NCBI RefSeq assembly: GCF_016587355.1
Contig: NZ_BNJF01000002.1
Location: 1,116,001-1,180,000 of the forward strand
Length of the DNA: 64,000 nucleotides
Reading direction: 5' to 3'
Source of the DNA: Ktedonospora formicarum
GTDB taxonomy: Bacteria; Chloroflexota; Ktedonobacteria; Ktedonobacterales; Ktedonobacteraceae
In this document: positions 8,279-17,290 of the stretch, piece after piece
Layout of the letters: every line of letters starts with the position of its first letter
Position numbering within the stretch: position 1 is the stretch's first letter
Made by a program: the position numbers and the translations under genes
The notes under the pieces: model-generated
Told to the model about the DNA's origin: nothing
Seen by the model: only the letters and a program-made list of their open reading frames with translations
The model's database searches: none

Positions 8279-8848
8279 CTATGATGGTTGTTGTGGTGGC
8301 TGTGCCGCATTGACAGAGGGAGGCTGATTAGTTTCTTGCCCCCGCTGGATATTGATGCGGCGTGGACGGCTAGCCTCGCTAAGTGGTAGCTTTATGCCTA
8401 GAATGCCGTTCTCATAATTGGTGGTTACATGATCGACGTCGATAGGACGGTCAAGGGTCACGGTACGTTGGAAAGAGCCTGAGTGGATCTCGCGCAAGAG
8501 CCAGTTTCCCTGTTTATGATGTTCCTCCTGAGTAGAAGAGGTTGTTTGTGTTGGCTGGTTCTGTGCTTCTGCCTGTGGCTCGGTGACTTCTCGCCTCTGA
8601 TGATACTCACCGCGAATGGTGAGTGTGTTCTGGTGGATGGTCAGGTTGATGTCTTCCGGTTTGACGCCTGGCATGCCTACACGTATTTCATAGCCATGTT
8701 CGTCCTCGTAGACGTCCATTGGCATACTGACAGCCTCTACACTCTCGCCAAACAGGCGTGGACGCACAAAGCTCTGCTCGAAGAGCTGGTTCATGGCGTT
8801 ACGCAGGCTAAGACCTTCGCCGAAGGGATCGAAGCGTGACATACTCAT
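8279..8848 (-). CDS. Small heat-shock protein (Hsp20/alpha-crystallin)
   Basis: A 189-residue ATP-independent holdase chaperone. The alpha-crystallin core begins at MDVYEDEHGYEIRVGMPGV and ends with the GILGIKLPLSEA motif, the form here of the conserved G-X-L. Between strands there is an unusual insert of about 30 residues rich in Gln and Thr (EPQAEAQNQPTQTTSSTQEE), and the tail is rich in Pro and Gln. The ribosome site GACAGGAGG is strong. No CIRCE element (TTAGCACTC-N9-GAGTGCTAA) is visible upstream, so HrcA control is not supported by sequence. Confidence 0.92.
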   Translation of the reverse strand: MSMSRFDPFGEGLSLRNAMNQLFEQSFVRPRLFGESVEAVSMPMDVYEDEHGYEIRVGMPGVKPEDINLTIHQNTLTIRGEYHQRREVTEPQAEAQNQPTQTTSSTQEEHHKQGNWLLREIHSGSFQRTVTLDRPIDVDHVTTNYENGILGIKLPLSEASRPRRINIQRGQETNQPPSVNAAQPPQQPS

Positions 8849-9200
8849 AGAAGCATACCTCCTGTCATATTTGTAGTTGTCCGCAGAAAGGGTTCGAAGC
8901 GGAGTCCGATGTAGTGCCCGGCGCGGGCAGAAGCGCTGCGCCTACGTATGGGAAGTCCCAATTTGGGTTGTTTAAAGGTGCTGAAGTATTGGTTATAGTA
9001 TGAGGCTTTACATTTCTCCTCACAGAGAGTATCACGATGGAGGGGCAGTTCACGGCTACAGGTGGTGAAATGGAAGAGCGTAGCCTCTTTTGTGGAGAGC
9101 AAAACCGTTCATGCTCTGTGAACTCTGCAAAGCGCATGCTGCGAGGTCCGCAATTATGCTACAATACGCATGTGTTTATCAGGAAAGGAGCGAAACAAGG
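8849..9200. promoter_or_regulatory. Divergent promoter region of hsp20 and GNAT genes
   Basis: 352 bp without a gene. A TACAAT at 9160-9165 could be the -10 of the plus-strand GNAT gene, with no clear -35. TACTATAAC on the minus strand near 8990-9000 could serve hsp20. A GC-rich dyad (GCCCG-GCG-CGGGC) lies near 8917-8929. Confidence 0.3.
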
Positions 9201-9674
9201 ATGGTTCAACTGGTTCCGTTGAGCGAGGAGCAATATCAGAGCTATTTAGATAAAGCTGTCAAGGGTTATGCTGAAGACCATATCAAAGGTGGTCGATGGA
9301 CCGCCGAGAACGCGTTAGAGAACTCACGCAAGGAGTTTGAGAACTATTTGCCTCAAGGAGTCGAGACGCCGAATAATTATCTCTTCTCGATCTACGATGA
9401 ACAGAGTGGCGAGCATGCTGGAATCCTCTGGTTCGCACGTGTTGAGCGCGAAGCTGAGCCTATGGCCTTTGTCTACGATGTAGAAATCTTTGAGCCATAT
9501 CGCAGACGTGGTTATGGTTCACGGGCCTTTGAGCTTATGGAAGAGAAAGTGCGTGACCTGGACCTTCACTCGATAGTCCTGCATGTCTTTGGTCATAACC
9601 ATGGCGCGATCAAAATGTACGAGAAGCTAGGTTACCTTCCCACGAATATCCAGATGCGCAAGAAACTCGACTGA
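9201..9674 (+). CDS. GNAT family N-acetyltransferase
   Basis: 157 residues. The acetyl-CoA pyrophosphate loop is RRRGYGSRAFELMEEK (the Q/R-x-x-G-x-G/A form), preceded by the strand AFVYDVEIFEPY and followed by LHVFGHNHGAIKMYEKLGY, the usual last strand and helix. It transfers an acetyl group to an amine on an unknown small molecule or protein. Start 9201 has AAAGGAG ten bases upstream, better than upstream in-frame ATGs. Single gene. Confidence 0.88.
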   Translation: MVQLVPLSEEQYQSYLDKAVKGYAEDHIKGGRWTAENALENSRKEFENYLPQGVETPNNYLFSIYDEQSGEHAGILWFARVEREAEPMAFVYDVEIFEPYRRRGYGSRAFELMEEKVRDLDLHSIVLHVFGHNHGAIKMYEKLGYLPTNIQMRKKLD

Positions 9675-9744
9675 GCGCGAGTCCATACATACGGGGTAGT
9701 AAGCCATACATAGAGGTGAGCTACCTCATTTCCATTTTGGGAGA

Positions 9745-9833
9745 GCACACGTGTGCGCAATTTGGACTGCTGTTATCTTGACATATACGCAATTTACCAT
9801 GCATAATAGAAGCATGTCTATGCACACGTGTGC
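9745..9833 (+). promoter_or_regulatory. lacI-type gene promoter flanked by two identical operators
   Basis: Two copies of GCACACGTGTGCGCAATT begin at 9745 and 9822; each has the 12-bp palindrome GCACACGTGTGC. Between them lie -35 TTGACA (9778-9783), an 18-nt spacer and -10 CATAAT (9802-9807). The centres are 77 bp apart, a spacing that suits looping by a tetrameric LacI-family repressor. This implies autoregulation by the gene at 9859. Confidence 0.75.
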
Positions 9834-9858
9834 GCAATTGGAGTGAAGGAGAACGCTG

Positions 9859-10896
9859 ATGATTACCAGTGAGCAGGTCGCTCGGCTGGCGGGTGTCTCG
9901 CGAACCACGGTTTCGCGTGTGCTCAATGGTACGGGTCGTATCAGCGAAGAGGTAAGGCAGCGGGTATTGGAGGCAGCAGCTACCCTGGGGTATGAGCCGA
10001 ACGTAGTCGCGCAGAGTATGGTACGTCAGCGTTCGCGGACGATTGTGCTTGGCATGTTTCATGTAGAGGAGGGTCTCTCTTTCTCACGCCTGGGAGAGAC
10101 CAAGCACTACTTCTATCTGGATGTGTTGAAGTACATCGAAGCGGAGGCGGCGGAAGCCGATTACGATTTGCTACAGCCATCGCGTCCTCAGGACATGACG
10201 CCGGAAGGGTATGTTCGCTCGCTTCGGACGCGCAATGTCGCGGGCGCGATCCTTCTTGCTCTGAGTTCGGCTGATGCGCGTATTCCGGCGCTGGTCCAGG
10301 CGGACCTGCCAACTGTCTTCATAGACGCGGTAGGGCAGGGGCGTTTCGCTACCTATATAAAGAGCGATAACGGAAACGGCGCACGTCAGGTAACGGAGCA
10401 TTTGCTTTCGCTAGGGCATCGGCGTATCGCCTTTCTTACTGGCTCATTGAGCAATATGTTCGGAATGGAGCGTATTCTGGGAGCGCAGCAGGCCTTCACC
10501 AGCGCGGGTTACAGCCTTGACCCTGACTTAATACGTCAGTCTGGCTGGAACACGGAACAGGCGTATGAAGCTGCATGTCAGCTTTTAAATGAGCGGCGCG
10601 ATTTCACGGCTATCGTCGCTGGAAGCGACCTGATGGCGATGGGAATTTTACGCGCCTTGCGTGAACAAGGCTTATGTGTCCCCAAAGATGTGTCACTCAC
10701 AGGGTTTGATGATGTGGGTCTTGCCCGCTACACCGAACCAGGATTGACGACAGTGCGTCAGGATAAAGAGGCGATGGGGCGGCAGGCTATACAACTTCTT
10801 TTGCGCATGATAGAGGGTGAGGAGTACATTCCGCCTGTCACTCTGCCAACTCGGCTTGTGGTACGGCAGTCAACAGGTCCAGCACCCATTGCATAG
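9859..10896 (+). CDS. LacI-family transcriptional regulator
   Basis: 345 residues. The helix-turn-helix and hinge are textbook: ITSEQVARLAGVSRTTVSRVLNG, then a periplasmic-binding-protein-like sugar domain (GFDDVGLARYTEPGLTTVRQD near the end). It binds DNA as a dimer or tetramer and releases it with a sugar ligand. The palindromes at 9745 and 9822 are likely its own sites. The alpha-galactosidase starts 158 bp downstream on the same strand, so a galactoside is a plausible effector. ATG has GGAG-AACGCTG upstream. Confidence 0.93.
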   Translation: MITSEQVARLAGVSRTTVSRVLNGTGRISEEVRQRVLEAAATLGYEPNVVAQSMVRQRSRTIVLGMFHVEEGLSFSRLGETKHYFYLDVLKYIEAEAAEADYDLLQPSRPQDMTPEGYVRSLRTRNVAGAILLALSSADARIPALVQADLPTVFIDAVGQGRFATYIKSDNGNGARQVTEHLLSLGHRRIAFLTGSLSNMFGMERILGAQQAFTSAGYSLDPDLIRQSGWNTEQAYEAACQLLNERRDFTAIVAGSDLMAMGILRALREQGLCVPKDVSLTGFDDVGLARYTEPGLTTVRQDKEAMGRQAIQLLLRMIEGEEYIPPVTLPTRLVVRQSTGPAPIA

Positions 10897-11054
10897 AAAG
10901 TTCGTTGGGTACAACAGTGGGTAGACGGAGTGAGCTAAAGAGGGCTGTGTGGGCTCAAGTCTTCTGAATGCTGTTGTAAAAACATGGGGATTGTATGTTT
11001 ACCGCCGCCGGGGGCGGCTTTCAAGACCTTACCAGAGAAGGAGAAGGCATCTGT

Positions 11055-12371
11055 ATGTCTAAGGCTACACCGAAGATTACATTTATTGGCGCGGGCAGCA
11101 CCGTCTTTGCGCGCCAACTGATTACAGATATTTTGCATATCGAGGGCCTCGATGAGGGGACGATTGCGCTTGTCGATATTGATGCAGCTCGTCTGGAACT
11201 GGCGCACCAGATCGCAGCCAAGCTGGTAGAAATAAGTGGCAAGCGATGGAATGTCGAAAGCTCGACGGATCGCCGCAAGGTGCTGACTGGAAGCGACTTC
11301 CTGGTAAACACAATCGAGGTCGCCGGTCTGGCAAATGTGCGCCACGACTTCGATATTCCCATGAAGTATGGTATTAATCAGTGCATTGGTGACACCATCG
11401 GACCCGGTGGTATCTTCAAGGCCTTGCGCACTGGTCCTGCGTGGCTTGATATCCTGCATGACGCGGAAGAGCTGTGCCCCGAGGCATGGGTGCTCAACTA
11501 TACCAACCCAATGTCGATTCTGACTCTGGTTGCTTCCAAGGGAACAACAATGCGTACAGTGGGCCTCTGCCATAGCGTCCAGGGTTCGTCCAAGCAGCTC
11601 GCTAGTTACCTGGGGGTTGAGTATGATGAGCTTGAGTGGAAGTGCGCAGGCATCAACCACAATGCCTGGTTTACTGAGCTGAGTTATCAGGGGCAGAACG
11701 CCTATCCACTGCTGCTGGAACGCATTCAGGACAGCGAAATCTATGAGAAGGATCCGGTCCGTTTTGAAATGATGCGCTACTTTGGCGCGTTTGTCACTGA
11801 GAGTAGCGGTCACTTCTCTGAATATGTTCCCTATTTCCGCAAGCGGCCAGAGTTGATTGAGCGTTATTGCCGTGCTGGCTACCTGGGTGAGACAGGCTTC
11901 TATGCTAACAACTGGCCCGAGTGGCGGCGTAAGAACGAAGGCACCATTCAGGCTATGCTCGATGGTAGTGCTGAGATCCCTTTCAACCGCAGCCATGAGT
12001 ATGGGTCCTATATTGTCGAGGGTATTACGCTGAATCGTCGCCAAGTTATCTACGGCAATGTGCGCAACACTGGCCTGATCGATAACCTGTTGGATGGTTG
12101 CGTCGAGGTAGCCTGCCTTGTGGACCGCAATGGAGTCCAGCCGACGCATTTTGGTCCCCTGCCGGAGCAGCTTGCAGCCCTGAATCGCAGCCATATGGCA
12201 GTGCATACGCTAATGAGTGAGGCCCTGCTGGAGCGCAATAAGGAGGCGGCACGCTACGCGCTGATGCTTGATCCTCTGAGTGCTGCCGTATGCTCACCTG
12301 CCGAGTTGAGCGATCTCTTCGATGAGATGTGGGAGGCCCAGCGAGAGTTCCTGCAACCCTTCGAGAAGTAA
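11055..12371 (+). CDS. melA: GH4 family alpha-galactosidase / 6-phospho-glycosidase (MelA-like)
   Basis: A 438-residue NAD- and Mn-dependent glycosidase of family GH4. Rossmann motif ITFIGAGSTVFARQLITDIL at the N-terminus, NYTNPM, the metal ligand Cys in LCHSVQGS, and GINHNAW with the conserved His. It opens glycosidic bonds by a redox-elimination mechanism. LCHSVQ and overall similarity favour alpha-galactosidase, but other GH4 activities cannot be excluded. The start at 11055 (MSKATPK) is preferred because GAAGG precedes it and the Rossmann strand follows directly. Probably under the LacI regulator just upstream. Confidence 0.88.
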   Translation: MSKATPKITFIGAGSTVFARQLITDILHIEGLDEGTIALVDIDAARLELAHQIAAKLVEISGKRWNVESSTDRRKVLTGSDFLVNTIEVAGLANVRHDFDIPMKYGINQCIGDTIGPGGIFKALRTGPAWLDILHDAEELCPEAWVLNYTNPMSILTLVASKGTTMRTVGLCHSVQGSSKQLASYLGVEYDELEWKCAGINHNAWFTELSYQGQNAYPLLLERIQDSEIYEKDPVRFEMMRYFGAFVTESSGHFSEYVPYFRKRPELIERYCRAGYLGETGFYANNWPEWRRKNEGTIQAMLDGSAEIPFNRSHEYGSYIVEGITLNRRQVIYGNVRNTGLIDNLLDGCVEVACLVDRNGVQPTHFGPLPEQLAALNRSHMAVHTLMSEALLERNKEAARYALMLDPLSAAVCSPAELSDLFDEMWEAQREFLQPFEK

Positions 12372-12427
12372 ATAGAGGTGTAGGCATAGAGTGTCCCATC
12401 AAGATTTGGGGCGCTATTACGGAAAAG

Positions 12428-12484
12428 AAACCTCCTAGAGAGACTGAAATTTGTTATGTCAGTCTTCTCTACAGGAGGTTTTTC
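12428..12484 (+). terminator. Rho-independent terminator after the GH4 gene
   Basis: Long stem AACCTCCT-AGAGA-GACTGA with TCAGTC-TTCTCT-AGGAGGTT, small bulges, loop of about 11 nt, followed by TTTTT. Confidence 0.8.
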
Positions 12485-12611
12485 TATGTGGTTGCAGTAT
12501 GATCTTTCCCTGGCAGAAATGCAAGATCAGCCCTCGAAGGAAGCTTTTCAATATCCTGTCGAGTTATTGATGTATTTTCTGGAAGTGTCTGATCTCCTGC
12601 TCGCCACGATG

Positions 12612-13835
12612 TTAGAAGCGCACAGGAAGCTTTTCCAGAGCGAATGTGATGATGCTCGGTCGCCAGGTGAGCTCTTCCTCTGGGACGGCGAGGCGAATCT
12701 CTGGCAAGCGCTGCAAGATAGTGTGCAAGCCAATAACTCCTTCCAGGCGAGCCAGTGGCGCGCCTAGGCAGTAGTGCATGCCTAGACCAAAGCCCACATG
12801 TCTCTGAAGATCAGAGCGCTGAACATTGAAGGAGTTCCCATTCTGGAAACGCTCTTCGTCGCGGTTAGCGGAAGCAACACACAGGTAGACAGACTCGCCT
12901 TTTTTAATCTGTTGCCCTTTATACTCAAAATCTTCCACTGCCCAACGATCATTCAAATTGAGAAGCGGGCCCTGATAGCGAATAAATTCCTCGATTGCCG
13001 GTTTCAGTAATGCGGGATTCTGCTTCAGAAGCTCCTTTTGTTCAGGATTTTGGAAGAGCGTGAGCATTGCGCTACTGATGAGCGTGGTCGTGGTTTCATT
13101 TCCAGCCATGACGAGCAGGAGTGTCATGCCAATGAGTTCCTGACGAGAAAGGCGATCACCCTCTACATCGGTACTCACCAGTTTGCTCAAGAGATCATCC
13201 GAAGGATTGGCGCGTTTGGCTTCAATCAATTCAAATAGATATTGTTGGAACTCAGCCATATCACCAATAATGGCCTGAGCTGCTGCAGGGTTCCCCAGTG
13301 AGTCCACATAACTATTTGACCAGTCGCGGAATTTCTCTCTGTCTTCGACCGGGATGCCCAACATTTCTGAAATAACGATCATTGGCAGGGGGAATGCCAC
13401 CTCACGAATGAGATCAATTTCACCATGCTCTGGGAGTTGATTAATGATCTCATCGATGATGTTTTGAATACGGCCCTGCCAGGTCTCGATATAGCGAGGG
13501 GTGAAGGAGTGGCTCACCAGATTGCGAAGACGCGAGTGCGTTTTCGGATCATTGGAGAACACCATACTATGTAGGAGTCCTTCAGAAACCTCTCCAAAAG
13601 GGAAGACCGCCTGGATAACTTCGGGTGGGTAGACGTCGCGTATGTCGATGGATAGACGTGGATCTTTGATGAGAGTTTCAACGTCCTCGTAGCGAGTAAC
13701 TAGCCAACCTGTTCGGTCGCCAGGGAGAGAAATTTTTGCGACGGGATTCTGTCGTCGCATGTTGGCAAGAATCTCATAGGGGTTCTTTTTGAATGCAGGA
13801 GATGTAAAATCAATCTGCGGCTCTGTTGTTGCCAT
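12612..13835 (-). CDS. Cytochrome P450 (CYP107-like, soluble bacterial class)
   Basis: 407 residues, no membrane anchor. I-helix oxygen-binding motif AGNETTTT, K-helix ExxR in EEFIRYQG, and heme-thiolate loop GFGLGMHYCLGAPLARLE with the axial Cys. This is the pattern of bacterial P450s that hydroxylate secondary metabolites or xenobiotics, with electrons from a separate ferredoxin; none is encoded nearby. Start 13835 (MATTEPQ) has GGAG at good spacing. Monocistronic, no biosynthetic neighbours, so the substrate is unknown. Confidence 0.92.
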   Translation of the reverse strand: MATTEPQIDFTSPAFKKNPYEILANMRRQNPVAKISLPGDRTGWLVTRYEDVETLIKDPRLSIDIRDVYPPEVIQAVFPFGEVSEGLLHSMVFSNDPKTHSRLRNLVSHSFTPRYIETWQGRIQNIIDEIINQLPEHGEIDLIREVAFPLPMIVISEMLGIPVEDREKFRDWSNSYVDSLGNPAAAQAIIGDMAEFQQYLFELIEAKRANPSDDLLSKLVSTDVEGDRLSRQELIGMTLLLVMAGNETTTTLISSAMLTLFQNPEQKELLKQNPALLKPAIEEFIRYQGPLLNLNDRWAVEDFEYKGQQIKKGESVYLCVASANRDEERFQNGNSFNVQRSDLQRHVGFGLGMHYCLGAPLARLEGVIGLHTILQRLPEIRLAVPEEELTWRPSIITFALEKLPVRF

Positions 13836-13938
13836 AAGAGACTCCATTCTCTATATAATTTAGGCAGGTACCGCTCTGCCTAGATTTATTATACTCTATT
13901 CTTTCCTTCTTTGTATATTTGATAGGTAACTTGTTTAC

Positions 13939-13999
13939 AGTATGCAAAACAGGCCTATCAAGAATTTATAAAATTCGGGTTAAGCCTGTTTTGCATACT
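13939..13999 (-). terminator. Inverted repeat after the MFS gene
   Basis: Perfect 16-bp stem AGTATGCAAAACAGGC/GCCTGTTTTGCATACT around a 29-nt loop that itself contains GAATTT/AAATTC. It begins three bases after the MFS stop and lies in front of the P450 start, so it probably terminates the exporter transcript. Confidence 0.6.
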
Positions 14000-14002
14000 C
14001 TT

Positions 14003-15250
14003 TTATTCAGGTGTAACAAGTATCTTTTCTCTCGCGTGTTCTTCATCTTGCGATGCCTTGCCATCGCTCAGGCGGATGCTGAGTCCGAAAAGTAGGAGAG
14101 AGAGCAAGAGTACTCCAGACCCAAGCAGGCCCAATTGTGTGACGGGAACGATGTGTAAGGCGAGACCACCTAGCCCGGCACCTGCAGCAATGCCCAGGTA
14201 TAATGTTGAATTGTTAAGGGCCAGGATGACATTCGCATGTTCAGGTGCGAGATGTAACATGCGGTATTGTTGTGGAATGAAGGTTATCGACGTCAACAAA
14301 GCCCAGATAAAGATGGATATGATGCTACCAATCAAGGTAGTGGTCGCCAGAGCGAGGAAAGATTGGACAACAATCAGAGCGATCAAGAAGAATACCAGGG
14401 GACGATTTGATCCGAGGCGGTCAACAATGCGTCCCGCCAGCAAGTTACCACAGATCATTCCCACTCCAAACGCCATCAAGAGTCCACTCACATCCTTAAT
14501 ATGCACGGTAGCTTGAAGTAGGGGCGCGATGTAGGTATAGACCGCGAATGTCCCTAGATTCCATAGTAGAGCCGGGAGTAGGGCTAGTACCAGCCGTGGT
14601 TGTGTGATAGGAGCCAGGCGAGCGCCAAGGGATAGGCGTATGGGTGCGGCTGTAGAGGGGAGACGGAAGATCAGAAGCGCGATAAGGGCTATCCCAGCTA
14701 GAAGCGCGACCAGTCCGAAGGACATGCGCCAGCCGATATGCTCACCAATCCAGGTTCCTAACGGAGAACCTATTACTGTGGCTACTTTTGTGCCAATGAC
14801 GACTAGAGAGAGAGCCTGCCCCCGTTTTTCTGGTGGAGCCATCGAGGTTGCAATAGTATAAGCGAGTGGGGCGTAGGATGCGGCGAAGCAGCCAGTCAGG
14901 ACACGCGATAGCATCAGTAAGGGAAAAGTTGGCGCGATGGCAGATCCTATATTAGCAAAACAGAAGAACCCCAGTGCAAGCAAGAGCACGCGATTAGGCG
15001 ACCATCGACTAGTAAGCGCAGCCAGGAGCGGCGCACCCAGACCATAGGTCAGGGAGAAAGCTGTGACGAGCTGTCCGGCTAGCGACTCTGTTACCTTGAC
15101 TTCTCCAGCAATAGTAGGCAGCACCCCTGCGACCACAAAGGCGTCGGTTCCCAGTGCGAACATGCCCAGAGCCAGGAGGAGGATACGAGGATTGAGGCCT
15201 TTTAAGGGTTCATTACGCGTGGGCGCTTGAGAGCTTGCAATGGATGACAT
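14003..15250 (-). CDS. MFS transporter, DHA1-type drug exporter
   Basis: 415 residues with 12 predicted membrane helices. Motif A is degenerate (GAPLLAALTSRWSPNRVLL) and the second-half version is GNLLAGRIVDRLGSNRPL. Overall it matches proton-driven AraJ/YdhP/chloramphenicol-resistance type exporters. A dyad at 15279-15299 in its promoter recurs in front of the Rrf2 gene 0.7 kb away on the same strand, which suggests that this regulator controls the exporter. Substrate unknown. Confidence 0.88.
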   Translation of the reverse strand: MSSIASSQAPTRNEPLKGLNPRILLLALGMFALGTDAFVVAGVLPTIAGEVKVTESLAGQLVTAFSLTYGLGAPLLAALTSRWSPNRVLLLALGFFCFANIGSAIAPTFPLLMLSRVLTGCFAASYAPLAYTIATSMAPPEKRGQALSLVVIGTKVATVIGSPLGTWIGEHIGWRMSFGLVALLAGIALIALLIFRLPSTAAPIRLSLGARLAPITQPRLVLALLPALLWNLGTFAVYTYIAPLLQATVHIKDVSGLLMAFGVGMICGNLLAGRIVDRLGSNRPLVFFLIALIVVQSFLALATTTLIGSIISIFIWALLTSITFIPQQYRMLHLAPEHANVILALNNSTLYLGIAAGAGLGGLALHIVPVTQLGLLGSGVLLLSLLLFGLSIRLSDGKASQDEEHAREKILVTPE

Positions 15251-15278
15251 GCAGGAAAGATATGCCTTCTTCGCTCAA

Positions 15279-15299
15279 GTGTAATGATATTTGTTACAC
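15279..15299. promoter_or_regulatory. Rrf2 operator candidate in front of the MFS gene
   Basis: Inverted repeat GTGTAA-N9-TTACAC. Its core TGTAATGATATTTGTTACA matches the dyad at 16021-16039 in 15 of 19 positions, including both arms. Confidence 0.65.
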
Positions 15300-15492
15300 T
15301 GATGGCTAAAAGCCATAGACATGACTGAGTATACTAATGTTCTCCCTTGATCACTGCTCTGGTACATGCTAACTGTATTCTAGTGGCTCATCCTGAGCTT
15401 CGTCGAGCTAGGATAGATAGTGGAGCGTCGCATGAAGACTTGCTTTATATTGTAAAGATTAAAAAGCAAAGGGGAGCCTCAATTGAAGCGCA

Positions 15493-15978
15493 TTAAATCG
15501 AAGTTGATGCTTGTTCCTCTATAAGGACATTATATGTAGATGACCCTGCAAGGCTATCACGCAGAATATCGGCAATAGTCGTATTTGCCAGTTCCTGCTC
15601 CAACGTGTGTTGGACATTCGCGTAAACGCCTTTCAGTACCGAACTAATACCATTCCCGACCTGACAATGAGGATTGGGAGGAGTATGGTGCATTGCGAAC
15701 ACCGAGCCCGGCTTGACCGCATGATAAACGTCGAGAAGTGTAATCTCCTCTGGTTGGCGCGCGAGCTTCCAGCCAGCATTGCAGCCCCGCTGAACGCGGA
15801 CAAGATGCTGTTTTTCCATCATTCCTAATAGTTCACGTAAGATTACAGGGTTAGTGTTGACGCTGTCAGCAATCTCCTGTGATGTGCAGAAGTCATACTG
15901 CTCTCCATACTTTTGCAATCTGTGCGCTATTACCACCAGAGCATGAGATGCTATGGTTAATCGACTATTGGCACCCAT
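15493..15978 (-). CDS. Rrf2-family transcriptional regulator (YwnA-like)
   Basis: 161 residues with an N-terminal winged helix (SRLTIASHALVVIAHRL, TSQEIADSVNTNPVILRELLGMMEKQHLVRVQRG). Members such as IscR and NsrR ligate iron-sulphur with three Cys in the C-terminal half. Here I see only scattered Cys (HCQVG and one in the N-terminal half), so it more likely belongs to the cluster-free YwnA/CymR-like branch. The repeated dyads at 15279 and 16021 are its probable sites, giving autoregulation and control of the MFS exporter. Confidence 0.87.
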   Translation of the reverse strand: MGANSRLTIASHALVVIAHRLQKYGEQYDFCTSQEIADSVNTNPVILRELLGMMEKQHLVRVQRGCNAGWKLARQPEEITLLDVYHAVKPGSVFAMHHTPPNPHCQVGNGISSVLKGVYANVQHTLEQELANTTIADILRDSLAGSSTYNVLIEEQASTSI

Positions 15979-16020
15979 GATAATTTCTCGCTTTGAGAGA
16001 CCAATATCTCTCTTCAGTAA

Positions 16021-16066
16021 TGTAATGAATATGGTTACAATGATATATGATAACTATAGTTGTAAC
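16021..16066. promoter_or_regulatory. Rrf2 operator candidates in front of the rrf2 gene
   Basis: TGTAATGAATATGGTTACA at 16021-16039, plus a further arm TGTAAC at 16061-16066 that forms a wider dyad with GTTACA. They lie 43-88 bp upstream of the regulator start. Confidence 0.6.
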
Positions 16067-16216
16067 TCGTGACTTTGTCAAGTCAAAGCCAAAGAGAAAC
16101 AGGCATCTCTCAAACTGGCTTTCCCAGACACAGAGGTTCTTAATTACCCCAACATTAAAGCTCAGATCCTTATCTTTAATAAATTTTTAGGCTCATCTTT
16201 ATTCATATTTAACTAT

Positions 16217-17290
16217 TTGTTAATAAAGCAGAGATATTTTAGTAATAGATTTCCATACAGAGAGGAGTACGCAGCAGGATTGACACAGAATTCTCATTTA
16301 ACTAGAACGGATTTGACTCTGGCTGAGCCTGAGCAACTGGAGATGGCTCAACAAGTTAAAGAGCGACAAGCCTCTTCTCAGATGAGAAGGAGAGAGCTAG
16401 TGACGCGCTGGCGCGAGTTGGGTTTGGCCCTACTCTTTCTCCTGCCAGCTCTAGCAATTTTTTTTATATTTACCTATTACCCATTCGGGCGAGCGCTCTG
16501 GCTGAGTTTGAACATCTCCAATGAGCTTGGCGAACCAGTGAAATTTATAGGCCTGCGCTACTATCAACAGATCTTAGATTTCAGCAAGCCAGATAACGAC
16601 TATCTGCGTAGCCTCCTGACGAGCTGTGAGTTTGTCCTGTTGGTAGTAGTTCTTCAGATACTCTGCGGACTGGGGCTAGCATCGCTGGCGCTGGCGAAGG
16701 TACGTGGTATTGGCATCTTTCGCCTTATCTTTACAATCAGTATCGCAGTGTCGCTGGCAAGTTCCAGTGTCATCTGGGCTTTGATCTTTGATCCCTCGAC
16801 CAACATCATGACTTGGCTGGTAGATTTGTTGAATTTGCCTCAACCTGGCTTGTTGACCAACGCCGAAACGGCGCTTATTTCGATAGCGGTCATGTCAATC
16901 TGGTCGGGCCTGGGTTTTACCTTCGTCATCACATTGGCGGGGATGCAGGCTATTCCTGGTGAGCTCTACGAGAGTGCCTCCCTGGATGGTGCGGGGAGCT
17001 GGCGTAAGTTCTGGCATATCACTTTGCCCCTGCTGACGCCTATCTTGCTCTTCCTGTTGGTTGTCAATACCATCGAGACATTCCAAGCCTTTACCCAGTT
17101 TAACGTCTTGATGAATGGTCCGGGACCGGATAGCTCAACCAATGTCTTTACCTATGCCATATATCAGTCATTCTGGATCGACCATCGTTATGGATTTGCC
17201 TCTGCGATGTCTGTAGTTCTGTTTATCATTCTGCTCATCTTGAGCGTGATCCAATTTACATTCCTAGGAAAGCGAGTGCATTACCGATGA
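16217..17290 (+). CDS. ABC importer permease, MalF/UgpA type
   Basis: A permease of up to 357 residues with six core membrane helices and the EAA loop (YESASLDGAGSWRKFWHITLPLLTP) that docks on the ATPase. The first 65 residues are polar and not typical of the family, so the true start is uncertain: TTG 16217, TTG 16280 (behind GAGAGGAG) and ATG 16343 or 16382 are all in frame. It overlaps the second permease by four bases (ATGA). The substrate-binding partner downstream is UgpB-like, so glycerol-3-phosphate, its diesters or an oligosaccharide are likely. Confidence 0.85.
   Translation: MLIKQRYFSNRFPYREEYAAGLTQNSHLTRTDLTLAEPEQLEMAQQVKERQASSQMRRRELVTRWRELGLALLFLLPALAIFFIFTYYPFGRALWLSLNISNELGEPVKFIGLRYYQQILDFSKPDNDYLRSLLTSCEFVLLVVVLQILCGLGLASLALAKVRGIGIFRLIFTISIAVSLASSSVIWALIFDPSTNIMTWLVDLLNLPQPGLLTNAETALISIAVMSIWSGLGFTFVITLAGMQAIPGELYESASLDGAGSWRKFWHITLPLLTPILLFLLVVNTIETFQAFTQFNVLMNGPGPDSSTNVFTYAIYQSFWIDHRYGFASAMSVVLFIILLILSVIQFTFLGKRVHYR

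Noticed and set aside
8849..9036. CIRCE or other heat-shock operator before hsp20
   Set aside because: No TTAGCACTC-N9-GAGTGCTAA or close form could be found.
10935..12206. A 423-codon open frame on the minus strand
   Set aside because: It is antisense to the GH4 gene, which has clear family motifs; the frame has none.
12456..12767. A 103-codon plus-strand frame starting in the terminator after the GH4 gene
   Set aside because: It begins inside the terminator hairpin and half of it is antisense to the P450 3' end; no family features.
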